DNA from: UBA2266 sp964406945
GTDB lineage: Bacteria; Planctomycetota; Phycisphaerae; Sedimentisphaerales; Anaerobacaceae
DNA: 60,738 bases
NCBI GenBank assembly: GCA_964406945.1
Contig: CAYOTO010000020.1
Coordinates: 1-60,738, forward strand
Direction of reading: 5' to 3'
Below are positions 8,378-16,289 of this stretch, one piece after another. Made by a program: the position numbers and the translations under genes. How positions within the stretch are numbered: the stretch's first letter is position 1; every line of letters begins with the position of its first letter. The notes under the pieces were generated by a model. That model saw only the letters and a program-made list of their open reading frames with translations. It searched no databases and was not told the DNA's origin.

Positions 8378-9481
8378 TTATGCGAACTTGTCGTAAAATA
8401 TATTCTCTTCTTTCATGCCCAATTCTATCAGAACATCCACCGCCGCATCAATCATGCCCGGACTTCCGCACAGATAGCCCTCAGCCTCAGACGCATTTTC
8501 GACATTCCTGCGAACCACCTCGGTAACCAGCCCCTTTTCGCCGTCCCATTTCTCGTTCTCGGCCGGAGCCGCCACGGCGGGAACGTATGTAAAATCAGTC
8601 AAATCCGACTCGAACTGCCGCATCTCATCGGTCATAAACAGATCGGCAACGGTATTTGCGCCGAAGAAATAAGTGGCCTTGCGTTCTATGCCGGCATTTC
8701 TAATGTGATAGAGCATATTTCTGATCGGGGCCATTCCAGATCCGCCGGCGATAAAAACCATCGGAGCGTCGGTTTGCGACAAGCGGAAATCACCGTAGGG
8801 GCCGTTCATCTTCATCTGCGAGCCCACCTCCAAATGCTCGAAGCAGTACGTGGTACAAATGCCGCCGGGCACGAGGCGAATAATCAACTCCACCGTATTC
8901 TTGTCTGCCGGATCACCGGCCAGTGAGTATGCCCTGTAGACCGCCTCACTGCTCTTTTCATACGGGGGCGTCTGCAGTTGGATGTACTGGCCCGGAACAT
9001 AGTCCATTGTGTCTGGCTCGATAAGTTCGAATTTGAATAACTTTATGTCGTGGGTCAGATCGATTATGTCGCTGCACTTGCTCTCATATTCGCTTATCGA
9101 AAGCAGTTCATCCGGTATGGCGATACTTATATCGTTTTTGACCTTTATCTGGCAGCTCAGACGCACTCTGTCGTCAATTTCCTCCGGGCTCAGGAACGGC
9201 TCTTCGGTCGGCAGAAGCGGCCCGGCTCCGTCAAGCACCTTTACCTTGCAAAGCCCGCAGGTTCCCTTGCCGCCACAGGCGCTGGGTATGAAGATCTTCT
9301 CCTCCACCAGCGAGGCCAGAAGGCTCGAACCGCCCTCTCGGGTAACTTCCTTCTCGTTGTTGATGGTAATCTTGCACGGACCGTAACTGGCAAGGTAGAA
9401 CTCGCTTACAACCAGCAGCGCAGCCAGAAAAGCGCCTATCAAGCTTACAACCAGAACCGCTATGAGTACAGAGACGATCAC
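8378..9481 (-). CDS. nqrF: Na+-translocating NADH:quinone reductase subunit F
   Basis: 367-residue NADH-oxidising subunit. One N-terminal membrane helix (residues 3-27) is followed by a plant-type [2Fe-2S] ferredoxin domain with ligands C69, C75, C78 and C110 (ACGGKGTCGLC). Then come an FAD-binding domain (YRAYSLAG) and an NADH-binding domain (FIAGGSGMAPIRNML). This order identifies NqrF and separates it from Rnf, which has RnfB and RnfC instead. The start is GTG with GGAAGGAG 12 bases upstream, a long spacing. NqrF takes electrons from NADH and passes them through the membrane subunits to quinone while Na+ is pumped. Confidence 0.93.
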   Translation of the reverse strand: MIVSVLIAVLVVSLIGAFLAALLVVSEFYLASYGPCKITINNEKEVTREGGSSLLASLVEEKIFIPSACGGKGTCGLCKVKVLDGAGPLLPTEEPFLSPEEIDDRVRLSCQIKVKNDISIAIPDELLSISEYESKCSDIIDLTHDIKLFKFELIEPDTMDYVPGQYIQLQTPPYEKSSEAVYRAYSLAGDPADKNTVELIIRLVPGGICTTYCFEHLEVGSQMKMNGPYGDFRLSQTDAPMVFIAGGSGMAPIRNMLYHIRNAGIERKATYFFGANTVADLFMTDEMRQFESDLTDFTYVPAVAAPAENEKWDGEKGLVTEVVRRNVENASEAEGYLCGSPGMIDAAVDVLIELGMKEENIFYDKFA

Positions 9482-9533
9482 CGGATCGGAATGCTCCTTC
9501 CTCGCACGGGCACCTGCTCACCGCAATCTCTCA

Positions 9534-10133
9534 TCAGCCTATCACCCCCGTGAACCCTATGAATGCAAGAGCCATAAGGCCGACTATTATCAATGTTATT
9601 CCCGGTCCGCGAAGACCGACGGGAATTCTCTCGGTTTTCAGCCGCTGCCGAATTCCCGCCATCGCGACTATTGCCAGAAGCCATCCCAGTCCGCTTCCAA
9701 GGCCGTAGCCAATCGTAACTATGAAGCCGTAGTCCCGGATTACCATAAACAGCGAACCGCCGAGTATGGCGCAATTGACGGTGATCAAAGGCAGGAAGAT
9801 GCCGAGTCTCTGGTACAGCGGTTGTGAAAACCTGTCTATGGCCATTTCGACAAACTGCACGAAGGCCGCGATAATAATTATGAACAATATGAAACGGAAG
9901 AATTCCAGTTCGAGCGGCACCAGCACAAATTCGTAGACAATCCAGTTCAGAGCACACGTGCAGGTTAGCACGAAGACAACCGCCCAACCGAGTCCAACGG
10001 CGGTTTTAACCTCCTTGGAAACCGTAATGAATGGGCACATACCAAGGAAATATGCAAGCAGAATGTTGTTGGTAAATACGGCTGAGACACAAACCACGAA
10101 CGCCTGCCATACTTCGGCACTTATATTATTCAT
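9534..10133 (-). CDS. nqrE: Na+-NQR subunit E
   Basis: 199-residue integral membrane protein with about six hydrophobic helices. The N-terminal segment FTNNILLAYFLGMCPF contains the conserved cysteine thought to help bind the intramembrane iron shared with NqrD. A second conserved cysteine is in ITVNCAILGG. The C-terminal IPVGLRGPGITLIIVGLM matches NqrE more closely than RnfA. GGGAGGG precedes the ATG. The gene overlaps nqrD by eight bases, which suggests translational coupling. Confidence 0.92.
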   Translation of the reverse strand: MNNISAEVWQAFVVCVSAVFTNNILLAYFLGMCPFITVSKEVKTAVGLGWAVVFVLTCTCALNWIVYEFVLVPLELEFFRFILFIIIIAAFVQFVEMAIDRFSQPLYQRLGIFLPLITVNCAILGGSLFMVIRDYGFIVTIGYGLGSGLGWLLAIVAMAGIRQRLKTERIPVGLRGPGITLIIVGLMALAFIGFTGVIG

Positions 10134-10758
10134 TGCGGCCCTCCCTTGATATCTGAATAGACCTGAAGACCCAGGTCACAATTGCGAGCATGAAAAACGC
10201 CCCGGGAGGCATTACCATAATGATCCATTTGTCCCAGCTCGTGTAGAAGTATGGTACGGGGAATCCGAGAAAAGTACCCATGCCCAAAACCTCGCGAAAA
10301 GCTGCGATTATGAGCAGAACGAAGGAATATCCCAGCGCATTGAAAAAGCCGTCCAGCAGCGACTTGCCCTGGGTGCTGTTGTTGGCACAGGCCTCGCAAC
10401 GGCCCATTACGATGCAGTTTGTAATTATCAATCCCACATACGGACCGAGGTTGCCGCTCATCTCGGGCCAGTACGCCTTGAGAAGAACGTCTATTATGAT
10501 GACGTAAAACGCGATAATCAGCGTCTCCACCATCATTCTGACATTTCGCGGAGTAAAGGTTCTCAGCAGCGATACCGTCCAGGCACTGAGTGAAAGCGTG
10601 AATACCAGAGCAGCACACATGACGACGGTATTCAGAACCAGATTGGTCACTGCAAGCGTACTGCAGATCCCCAGCACCTGCCTGAATATCGGATTGTTGT
10701 GCCACAATCCCTGGGCTATAATGTATCTTGATCCGCCTTTCGGGCCCGCCTGGTCCAT
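10126..10758 (-). CDS. nqrD: Na+-NQR subunit D
   Basis: 210-residue membrane subunit. Typical features are GLWHNNPIFRQVLGICSTLAVT at the N-terminus, NVRMMVETLIIAF, and GLIITNCIVMGRCEA with the cysteine that pairs with the NqrE cysteine around the membrane iron site. It begins directly after the nqrC stop codon with no intergenic base. NqrD rather than RnfE is supported by the company of an NqrF-type reductase and by the MGRCEA motif context. Confidence 0.92.
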   Translation of the reverse strand: MDQAGPKGGSRYIIAQGLWHNNPIFRQVLGICSTLAVTNLVLNTVVMCAALVFTLSLSAWTVSLLRTFTPRNVRMMVETLIIAFYVIIIDVLLKAYWPEMSGNLGPYVGLIITNCIVMGRCEACANNSTQGKSLLDGFFNALGYSFVLLIIAAFREVLGMGTFLGFPVPYFYTSWDKWIIMVMPPGAFFMLAIVTWVFRSIQISREGRNE

Positions 10759-11373
10759 CTATTCTTCCCCCATTGCGTTTCGCCAATCCACTATCGCATT
10801 ATTCACAATTATTTCGACACGATTGCTCGTCTGAGTTGCGCCGGTCACGGCATGCACCTGGCTTTCGCCCAGAGTCGCGCCGGGACGCTCGAATTCGAGC
10901 GGCTGCTTTCCCGAGGCTAGAACTTTGCTTTCGAACTGTTGGGTGAAATCTTCGGTCGTAATCTCGGCGCCCAGACCGGGCGTTTCGCTCTGCTGGTAAA
11001 ATCTGATGCCGGTGACTGTACGTTTATCGGCTTTGATACCCACGACCCCCCTGATCGTATCCCAGAACCCCTCGCCAACAAATGGAAGAGCGTAAGCGAC
11101 CGTCTGTCCCTGTTTCCTCAGCACGTATGCATCACCGGATGATTCATCGGGTTCGGAAACATCCTGCACAAAGGTCGAGTGAATCTGCATCCTGGTCATG
11201 CCGGGCTCGTACAGCCCCGGTAAAGCCTCCACTACCGCCCTTTCGAACGCCAGAGCCTGGTTCGCCTCGACTCTCGGCCGCGTGTACCTCGAAAAGCCGA
11301 TTACTATCGTGCTGAAAAAGGCCGTAACCACAAACATGTATAGGATGGCAAACCACCTTTTCTTGCGTATCAT
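10759..11373 (-). CDS. nqrC: Na+-NQR subunit C (covalent FMN protein)
   Basis: 204-residue subunit with one N-terminal transmembrane helix (residues 7-27) and a periplasmic FMN-binding domain. The flavinylation motif is HAVTGATQTSNRV (residues 174-186), in which Thr182 corresponds to the threonine that carries FMN through a phosphoester bond. It is shorter than the roughly 255 residues of well-studied NqrC proteins and nearer to RnfG in length, but operon position and the neighbouring NqrF favour NqrC. The gene overlaps nqrB by four bases. An ApbE flavin transferase would be required and is not encoded in the window. Confidence 0.88.
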   Translation of the reverse strand: MIRKKRWFAILYMFVVTAFFSTIVIGFSRYTRPRVEANQALAFERAVVEALPGLYEPGMTRMQIHSTFVQDVSEPDESSGDAYVLRKQGQTVAYALPFVGEGFWDTIRGVVGIKADKRTVTGIRFYQQSETPGLGAEITTEDFTQQFESKVLASGKQPLEFERPGATLGESQVHAVTGATQTSNRVEIIVNNAIVDWRNAMGEE

Positions 11374-12413
11374 GATTTGCCCTCCGCCTTTTTCTTCTGA
11401 CGATACTGCCGGACTCCGTAGTCCATGATGGGCGCGAACATATTGCCCAGCAGAATAGAGAACATCAATCCGCCGTTGAAGACAGAGAAATTACGGATGA
11501 CAGTCGTGAACGTCCCTATCATGATTCCGTAAAAGACCTTGGCGGGCTCGGTTCGCGGTGCGCTGATCGGGTCGGTGGCCATGTAAAATGCTCCGAAAAA
11601 AAACCCCCCACCCATCACCGCCGCCATTGCTCCGGGGACCGGCTCCACTCCGAAAGAGTAGAGTAGCTGGTTCAGCACCGCATACGTGAAAATAAGCGAC
11701 AGGATTATGGTCCGACTGGCGGTCTTTGTGTAGTACAGGTACACACCGCCGATCAGTATGAGCAGAACGCTGGTAACTCCCATGGTGCCGCTGATTCTGC
11801 CCGTAAGAAGGGCCTTGAACAGCGTCCACTTCGTGATTTCGACCTTTTCGCCTTCGGGAATCTCGGCTGGAATCTCCGAGCGCCCTTCCTCATCGATTAC
11901 GAGGCTGCCGGCTTTCAAATTGGCCATGGGTGTGGCCGCTGTAACGGCATCCGGCGCTGAGGCCGTTGTCCACCGATCCAGCGCACCGAGATACCCGTCA
12001 GCAGCGGGCGCCCAGGTTGCAGTCAGGGCAACGGGAAAGCACACGTAAACGAAACATCTGCCGGCCATCGCCGGGTTAAAAATGTTGTACCGGTACCCTC
12101 CGAACACCTCTTTGCTGAACACTATCGCGAAGACGACGCCGAACGTCAGTACGTGAAAAGGCACAGTTGGCGGCATTATCAAAGCGAAAATCGTCGTTGT
12201 AACGAAAACCGCCTCGCTCACCGGCTCACCGCGTTTGCGCGTGAAAATCCATTCGGTAATGAATCCCACTACCGCCGCCCAGACGATCACCGCGAGACTG
12301 CGCCAGCCGAAAAAGTAAATCGAACCCGCCACGCAGGGCAACAGCGCGTAAATTACGCGCCGGTTGATAGGTTGTCTGGCTAGAATCTTTGAGGGTCCCT
12401 TCTTACCAGCCAT
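11370..12413 (-). CDS. nqrB: Na+-NQR subunit B (covalent FMN membrane subunit)
   Basis: 347-residue membrane subunit of the NqrB/RnfD family with about nine to ten hydrophobic segments. Residues 208-215 (SGTMGVTS) form the flavinylation site, with Thr214 the expected FMN carrier. FNPAMAGRCFVYVCFP is a strongly conserved family segment. In Na+-NQR this subunit holds FMN and riboflavin and contributes the quinone site. The ATG at 12413 is chosen over an upstream TTG because AGGGGG lies nine bases before it. The first gene of an nqr operon is normally nqrA, but here the gene upstream is a ferritin-like protein, so nqrA is absent from the locus. Confidence 0.92.
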   Translation of the reverse strand: MAGKKGPSKILARQPINRRVIYALLPCVAGSIYFFGWRSLAVIVWAAVVGFITEWIFTRKRGEPVSEAVFVTTTIFALIMPPTVPFHVLTFGVVFAIVFSKEVFGGYRYNIFNPAMAGRCFVYVCFPVALTATWAPAADGYLGALDRWTTASAPDAVTAATPMANLKAGSLVIDEEGRSEIPAEIPEGEKVEITKWTLFKALLTGRISGTMGVTSVLLILIGGVYLYYTKTASRTIILSLIFTYAVLNQLLYSFGVEPVPGAMAAVMGGGFFFGAFYMATDPISAPRTEPAKVFYGIMIGTFTTVIRNFSVFNGGLMFSILLGNMFAPIMDYGVRQYRQKKKAEGKS

Positions 12414-12470
12414 CGCCAAATGCCCCCTGGCGGCGGAGCCTCCGTGCGTCCGCCCGCAACCAGTTGCCTG

Positions 12471-12953
12471 CTATAGTTCCGAAAGCCTCTGATTGAGCTG
12501 CCCTATATGGCGGAACTCCTCTTTAATGATCGCATCGACCTTTTCCTTGCCGGCCTGACGCGCGACGTATTCTTTAAGTCCCGCATAGAAGGCTACCGAA
12601 TCCTTTTCGACCTGCAAAGCGGCCTTGATCACATCCTGCGGAGATTCGACACCGCCAAGTCGCTCCATGGGATCGGACTTGACGTCGAAAACGTGCCCAT
12701 CGGCCATCGCTCGCAGATAAAGATGCGCTTCACCGTCCGGGTCGAAGACAGGCTGTTGACTTTCGCCCTCGGACAGCTCCGAACGCATCGCTTTGAACGT
12801 CATAAGGTGCTCGTCCTCCATGGACGCCAGCTCCAGGAACAGTTCCTTAAGATCCGGAAACTTCTCCGCGGACCCTCTATAAAACTTCGCACCGTTTTGC
12901 TCGATTTCTTCGGCCATTTCGTAAACTTCGTCTGCACTGAATGGCGTCGGCAT
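12471..12953 (-). CDS. Ferritin-like diiron protein (rubrerythrin family, no rubredoxin domain)
   Basis: 160-residue four-helix-bundle protein. Two diiron half-sites are readable: E17 in AEEIEQNGAKFY with ExxH in MEDEHL, and E116 in VEKDSVAFY with EEFRH near residue 147. No cysteine pair is present, so it lacks the C-terminal rubredoxin domain of true rubrerythrin. It probably scavenges peroxide or handles iron, using an external electron donor. It begins five bases after ferritin and ends 57 bases before the nqrB start, so it links the oxidative-stress genes to the nqr genes. Confidence 0.85.
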   Translation of the reverse strand: MPTPFSADEVYEMAEEIEQNGAKFYRGSAEKFPDLKELFLELASMEDEHLMTFKAMRSELSEGESQQPVFDPDGEAHLYLRAMADGHVFDVKSDPMERLGGVESPQDVIKAALQVEKDSVAFYAGLKEYVARQAGKEKVDAIIKEEFRHIGQLNQRLSEL

Positions 12954-12958
12954 ATTAA

Positions 12959-13471
12959 CTACTCCTCAGTTGTTGTAGGTGTAAAGACTCTTTGACCCAT
13001 TTCCTGGTCAAGCATATAAAGCGCGCCGGGCGCTTCGCCCATAAGCTTAAGCTTCTGCACGACGTCGTCGGCGCTTTTTTCTTCTTCGACCTGCTCGCTG
13101 ACAAACCACTGCAAGAACGCATTTGTCGCGTGGTCGTCCTCTTTGATCGCGAGACTGACCAGTTTGTTTATGCGGTCGCTTATCATCCGCTCGTGATCGT
13201 AGGCCGCCTCGAACGCGGCTAAAGGCGAATCCCATTCTTTGATGGGTTCGTCCACGGCCTTGAGAACAGCCCTGCCGCCACGCTCGTTGACAAAGTCGTA
13301 AATCTTCATCGCGTGCGAGACCTCTTCCTGTGTCTGGATTCGCATCCAATTGGCGAAACCACCCAGGTTAACGCTCTCGAAGTATGCGTTCATCGCCAGA
13401 TAAAGATAAGCGGAATAGAATTCAGCATTGATCTGGTCGTTTAAAGCATCTTCCATTTTCTTGCCAAGCAT
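12959..13471 (-). CDS. ftnA: Bacterial non-haem ferritin
   Basis: About 170 residues, the normal length of FtnA. Ferroxidase residues are in place: E in ALNDQINAEFYSAYLY, ExxH in QTQEEVSHAMKIYDF, and the later E and Q in AAYDHE and WFVSEQVEEE. It stores iron as a ferrihydrite core and keeps it away from peroxide. The ATG at 13471 has AAGGAG six bases before it. An in-frame start six codons upstream would overlap the superoxide reductase gene by 16 bases and has no better ribosome site. It sits only two bases after that gene. Confidence 0.94.
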   Translation of the reverse strand: MLGKKMEDALNDQINAEFYSAYLYLAMNAYFESVNLGGFANWMRIQTQEEVSHAMKIYDFVNERGGRAVLKAVDEPIKEWDSPLAAFEAAYDHERMISDRINKLVSLAIKEDDHATNAFLQWFVSEQVEEEKSADDVVQKLKLMGEAPGALYMLDQEMGQRVFTPTTTEE

Positions 13472-13473
13472 AT

Positions 13474-13851
13474 CTAATCTCCTTGCCACAATCCGTGAAC
13501 ATTACAATGTTCGCGAGCGGTAAGACTTTGGGCATCGACCTTGAACTCGGCCTGCGGTTCGTCGCCCGGCTTGAGGAACTGGCGGCATGTCTTGCCGTCG
13601 GCTGTTACCTCAATCCATTCGATGTAGTGTTCGTCCTCCATCGGATGGGCGACACTGCCGACCTTCACCCTGACGCCACCGTCTATCTTCTCGATAACGG
13701 GCACGTGTTTTTCCTTGCCCTGGTCGACGGACTTTGCATCCAGTTTCTCCATGGGCTGGCCGCAACACACGAGTTGGCCGGCGCCTCCGTCGAGTACCTC
13801 GACAATGTTCCCGCACTCATTACACTTGTATACTTCTCTTCTCTCTGCCAT
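13474..13851 (-). CDS. dfx: Desulfoferrodoxin (two-iron superoxide reductase)
   Basis: 125-residue enzyme that reduces superoxide to hydrogen peroxide without releasing oxygen. The N-terminal desulforedoxin domain has Cys10, Cys13, Cys29 and Cys30 (CNECG and CCGQPM). The catalytic Fe(His4Cys) centre is formed by H49, H69, H75, C116 and H119, and the adjacent E47-K48 pair matches the residues that promote product release. The ribosome site is AAAGGAG. Rubredoxin downstream is the probable electron donor. The same strand also encodes a superoxide dismutase, so the cell has both chemistries. Confidence 0.95.
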   Translation of the reverse strand: MAERREVYKCNECGNIVEVLDGGAGQLVCCGQPMEKLDAKSVDQGKEKHVPVIEKIDGGVRVKVGSVAHPMEDEHYIEWIEVTADGKTCRQFLKPGDEPQAEFKVDAQSLTAREHCNVHGLWQGD

Positions 13852-13880
13852 TCAAAAAACTCCTTTCTTTGTTTCTAAAC

Positions 13881-14396
13881 TTATGCATCCTGGAGCTGCT
13901 TTACAGCCGCCAGTACCGCATCATAGTCCGGCTCCCGGGTCAACTCCTCTACAATCTGCTTATATCGGACGACACCTTCGCCATCAACAATGAAAATCGA
14001 CCTTGCCAAAAGTCGCAATTCTTCGATCAGGACACCATATTTGGTGCCGAAATCGGCTGTTTTATAATCCGATACGGTCTTGACAGCCTCAACCCCGGCG
14101 GCACCGCACCATCTGGCCTGCGCAAAAGGCAGGTCCATACTTACCGTCAGTATCACCACGTCATCGCCCAGCGACTGAGCCTCTTCGTTGAACCGGCGCG
14201 TCTGAGTATCGCATACCGGCGTATCCAGCGAGGGTACCGCTGAAATAATCACCGTCTTGCCCTCGAACGAAGAAAGCTTCACCGCAGACAAATCATTGCC
14301 TACCGCAGTGAAATCGGGCGCCACCTGGCCTACGTTAACACTTGTTCCGACCAGTGTCAAAGGCTCTCCCTTGAAAGTTATCGTATTTTCCGCCAT
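13881..14396 (-). CDS. tpx: Thiol peroxidase
   Basis: 171-residue atypical two-cysteine peroxiredoxin. The peroxidatic cysteine is in PSLDTPVCDTQT and the resolving cysteine in ARWCGAAGVE, the usual Tpx arrangement. It removes hydrogen peroxide and alkyl hydroperoxides in the cytoplasm with thioredoxin as reductant. The frame is open upstream to 14525, but AGGAGGTGA directly before the ATG at 14396 and the family N-terminus (ITFKGEPLTLVG) fix the start. It would remove the peroxide made by the superoxide reductase and Ni-SOD encoded beside it. Confidence 0.95.
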   Translation of the reverse strand: MAENTITFKGEPLTLVGTSVNVGQVAPDFTAVGNDLSAVKLSSFEGKTVIISAVPSLDTPVCDTQTRRFNEEAQSLGDDVVILTVSMDLPFAQARWCGAAGVEAVKTVSDYKTADFGTKYGVLIEELRLLARSIFIVDGEGVVRYKQIVEELTREPDYDAVLAAVKQLQDA

Positions 14397-14434
14397 GTTG
14401 CTCACCTCCTGTTCTGCGAGAGTAGCTGATTTAC

Positions 14435-14914
14435 TTAGTTTTTTTTTGCGAAATAGGCGTGGTGAAACTCTTCCAGAGTGCTTCTTAGCTTCTCCACGTT
14501 CGCGACATCCGTGGTTTGCTTGCATTTCATTGCGTATACGAGCATTTCATGCAACAGCGTGAGCTTTTTCACGTATTCGCCTTGCGCACTGCTGTTTCCG
14601 GCCGGCGGCAGCTTGATTCGCTGGGCCATGAAGTAGTAAGTGATTATCTCACCGACCTCATTGGCGTGGTCTTCTTTGTTCTCGACCCAGCGTACGATCT
14701 GGTTCATATTCGGCTTCTTCTCGGCCGAAAGCTCGTTTACGAGCCTCATAGACTTCTCGATCGTCGTGAAATGCTCTTCCAACTGGGCAAATCGCGCCTC
14801 ATCGCCGTAGATTCCGCAGGGAATCTGGCAATGCGAATAGGCTAACGAGCCCCCGATAACTGCAACGAGAGCAACCCCCAATACGGCCAGTCTTTTCGAT
14901 ACTTTAGTGTTCAT
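14435..14914 (-). CDS. sodN: Nickel superoxide dismutase with N-terminal signal peptide
   Basis: 159-residue precursor. Residues 1-27 form a signal peptide with a basic start (NTKVSKR), a hydrophobic core and an AYS cleavage site. The next residues, HCQIPCGIY (28-36), are the Ni-hook that supplies all nickel ligands: the amine and side chain of His1, Cys2 with its backbone amide, and Cys6. Mature length would be 132, near the usual 117, and the rest is helical as expected. In Streptomyces a dedicated protease (SodX) exposes His1. Here signal peptidase would do so, which predicts an exported enzyme. The gene lies 24 bases after rubrerythrin. Confidence 0.9.
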   Translation of the reverse strand: MNTKVSKRLAVLGVALVAVIGGSLAYSHCQIPCGIYGDEARFAQLEEHFTTIEKSMRLVNELSAEKKPNMNQIVRWVENKEDHANEVGEIITYYFMAQRIKLPPAGNSSAQGEYVKKLTLLHEMLVYAMKCKQTTDVANVEKLRSTLEEFHHAYFAKKN

Positions 14915-14938
14915 TTTCGGTCCCCTTCTTCAAATGGT

Positions 14939-15511
14939 TTAGTAATTAACGGCTTCAAGCTCGTAATATGCCTGCGGATGGATGCAGGCCGGACACTGAG
15001 CCGGAGGGGCCAAGCCTTCGTGAACGTAGCCACAGTTTCTGCAGACCCACCGAACCGGCTCACCGCGTTTGAAAACCAACCCCTTGTCAATATTGTCGGC
15101 CAGAGCACGATAACGCTGCTCATGCCGCGCCTCGGCGATGGCAATGCTCTTGAAAGCAACTGCTATTTCGGAGAAACCTTCCTTTTCGGCCACCTCGGCG
15201 AAGCCCGGATACATTTCGGTCGTCTCATAATGTTCCCCCTCGGCTGCTGCGATTAGATTCTCACCAGTGGTTCCGATCACACCCGCCGGAAAAGCCGCCG
15301 CGATTTCGGCCGATCCGCCCTGGAGAAACTTGAACTCTCGTTTTGCATGCTCTTTCTCCTGGTCCGCAGTTTCGGCGAAAATAGCCGCAATCTGTTCATA
15401 GCCTTCTTTCTTGGCCTGGCTTGCAAAATAGGTGTACCGGTTCCTTGCCTGTGATTCCCCTGCAAAAGCTGTCAGCAGGTTCTTTTCAGTCTGACTACCC
15501 TTTAAATCCAT
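14939..15511 (-). CDS. rbr: Rubrerythrin
   Basis: 190-residue peroxide reductase. The ferritin-like domain carries the diiron ligands E19 (AGESQARN), ExxH at 52-55, E93 and ExxH at 127-130. The C-terminal rubredoxin domain has ligands C157, C160, C173 and C176 (CRNCG and CPACIHP). It reduces hydrogen peroxide to water with electrons from rubredoxin, in the cytoplasm. AAAGGAGA precedes the ATG. It is the first structural gene after perR, 27 bases away, as expected for a PerR-controlled peroxide defence gene. Confidence 0.96.
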   Translation of the reverse strand: MDLKGSQTEKNLLTAFAGESQARNRYTYFASQAKKEGYEQIAAIFAETADQEKEHAKREFKFLQGGSAEIAAAFPAGVIGTTGENLIAAAEGEHYETTEMYPGFAEVAEKEGFSEIAVAFKSIAIAEARHEQRYRALADNIDKGLVFKRGEPVRWVCRNCGYVHEGLAPPAQCPACIHPQAYYELEAVNY

Positions 15512-15538
15512 ATACTATCTCCTTTGCTCATAAGGTTA

Positions 15539-16015
15539 TTAAATACTTTCATTGCCCCATGGCTTGCATCGGTCACAAACGCCCTCGAAATACACTGTGC
15601 TTCTTACAATCCTGAATTGACTTTTCAGTGTATCTGGAACTTCCATGTGTTCAAATGGTTCATGGAGAAAATCAATAATGCGGCCGCATTTGACACACCT
15701 GAAATGCTGATGCTTGCTCAGATCACCGTCAAACCGCTTCGCCCCACCGGTGCCTTCCACGACCGTTGCGGCCCCAATGCGACTGAACGTGCTCAGACTG
15801 CGGTTTACCGTGTCCAGTGAAATCGTGGGAAACCGTCTTCTCACCTTGCGGTAGACCATCTCGGCCGATGGATGGTCATCAGCCTCTATGAGGGCTTCAT
15901 AGACCGCCATCCGCTGTGGGGTTACACGCAAACCGCTGCGACGACAGTTCGTCTCGAACTCGCTCATCTTGCGTCGCAACTCGGTCCTGCTCAGTGGTTC
16001 GGTGTGCTTCACCAT
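15539..16015 (-). CDS. perR: Fur/PerR-family metalloregulator
   Basis: 158-residue Fur-family repressor. The winged-helix DNA-binding domain covers residues 12-85 (LRVTPQRMAVYEAL, TISLDTVNRSL). The dimerisation and metal domain has HQH at 102-104 and two CxxC pairs at 107-110 and 147-150 that hold the structural zinc. PerR is favoured over Fur because rubrerythrin, peroxidase and superoxide-defence genes follow; sequence alone cannot settle it. The ATG at 16015 has GGAAGG eight bases upstream. Residues D96/D98 with the histidine cluster could form the oxidisable Fe site (inference). A candidate operator lies in its own promoter. Confidence 0.88.
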   Translation of the reverse strand: MVKHTEPLSRTELRRKMSEFETNCRRSGLRVTPQRMAVYEALIEADDHPSAEMVYRKVRRRFPTISLDTVNRSLSTFSRIGAATVVEGTGGAKRFDGDLSKHQHFRCVKCGRIIDFLHEPFEHMEVPDTLKSQFRIVRSTVYFEGVCDRCKPWGNESI

Positions 16016-16064
16016 TTTCAAAACCTTCCAGAATCTCAATAGCCTGTTGCACACGGCTACTACG

Positions 16065-16085
16065 ACTAATTCTGTCCTATTTAGT
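16065..16085 (-). promoter_or_regulatory. Candidate PerR operator (imperfect inverted repeat)
   Basis: Arms ACTAATT (16065-16071) and ATTTAGT (16079-16085) pair at six of seven positions around a seven-base centre. The site lies at the expected transcription start of the promoter at 16093-16121, where bound repressor would block transcription. It is AT-rich like Fur-family boxes but does not match the Bacillus PerR box base for base. The assignment is an inference. Confidence 0.4.
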
Positions 16086-16092
16086 AATCGCT

Positions 16093-16121
16093 ACGATATA
16101 CGAACTGCAACTCCCTGTCAA
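16093..16121 (-). promoter_or_regulatory. Sigma70-type promoter of the perR redox operon
   Basis: Reading the minus strand, a perfect -35 TTGACA (16121-16116) is followed either by TATCGT after 17 bases (16098-16093) or by TATATC after 15 (16100-16095). It is placed about 80-100 bases before perR and directed into the cluster. No other strong promoter was noticed on this strand before zwf, though internal ones cannot be excluded. Confidence 0.5.
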
Positions 16122-16289
16122 CTGGATTATTCTAGCTTTCCCTCTCAGAGGCAGGTCATGTTTGCCGCAAGTCGTTATAGGACAATCGTTTATAGCATTG
16201 AAATAATTTTGACTTTTTTAGTCTTACTCAAGTTTACACCGCTTCGCAGTCAGCTGTTTTGTCCGCTCAAGAGTGCCTGATACAGAGCG

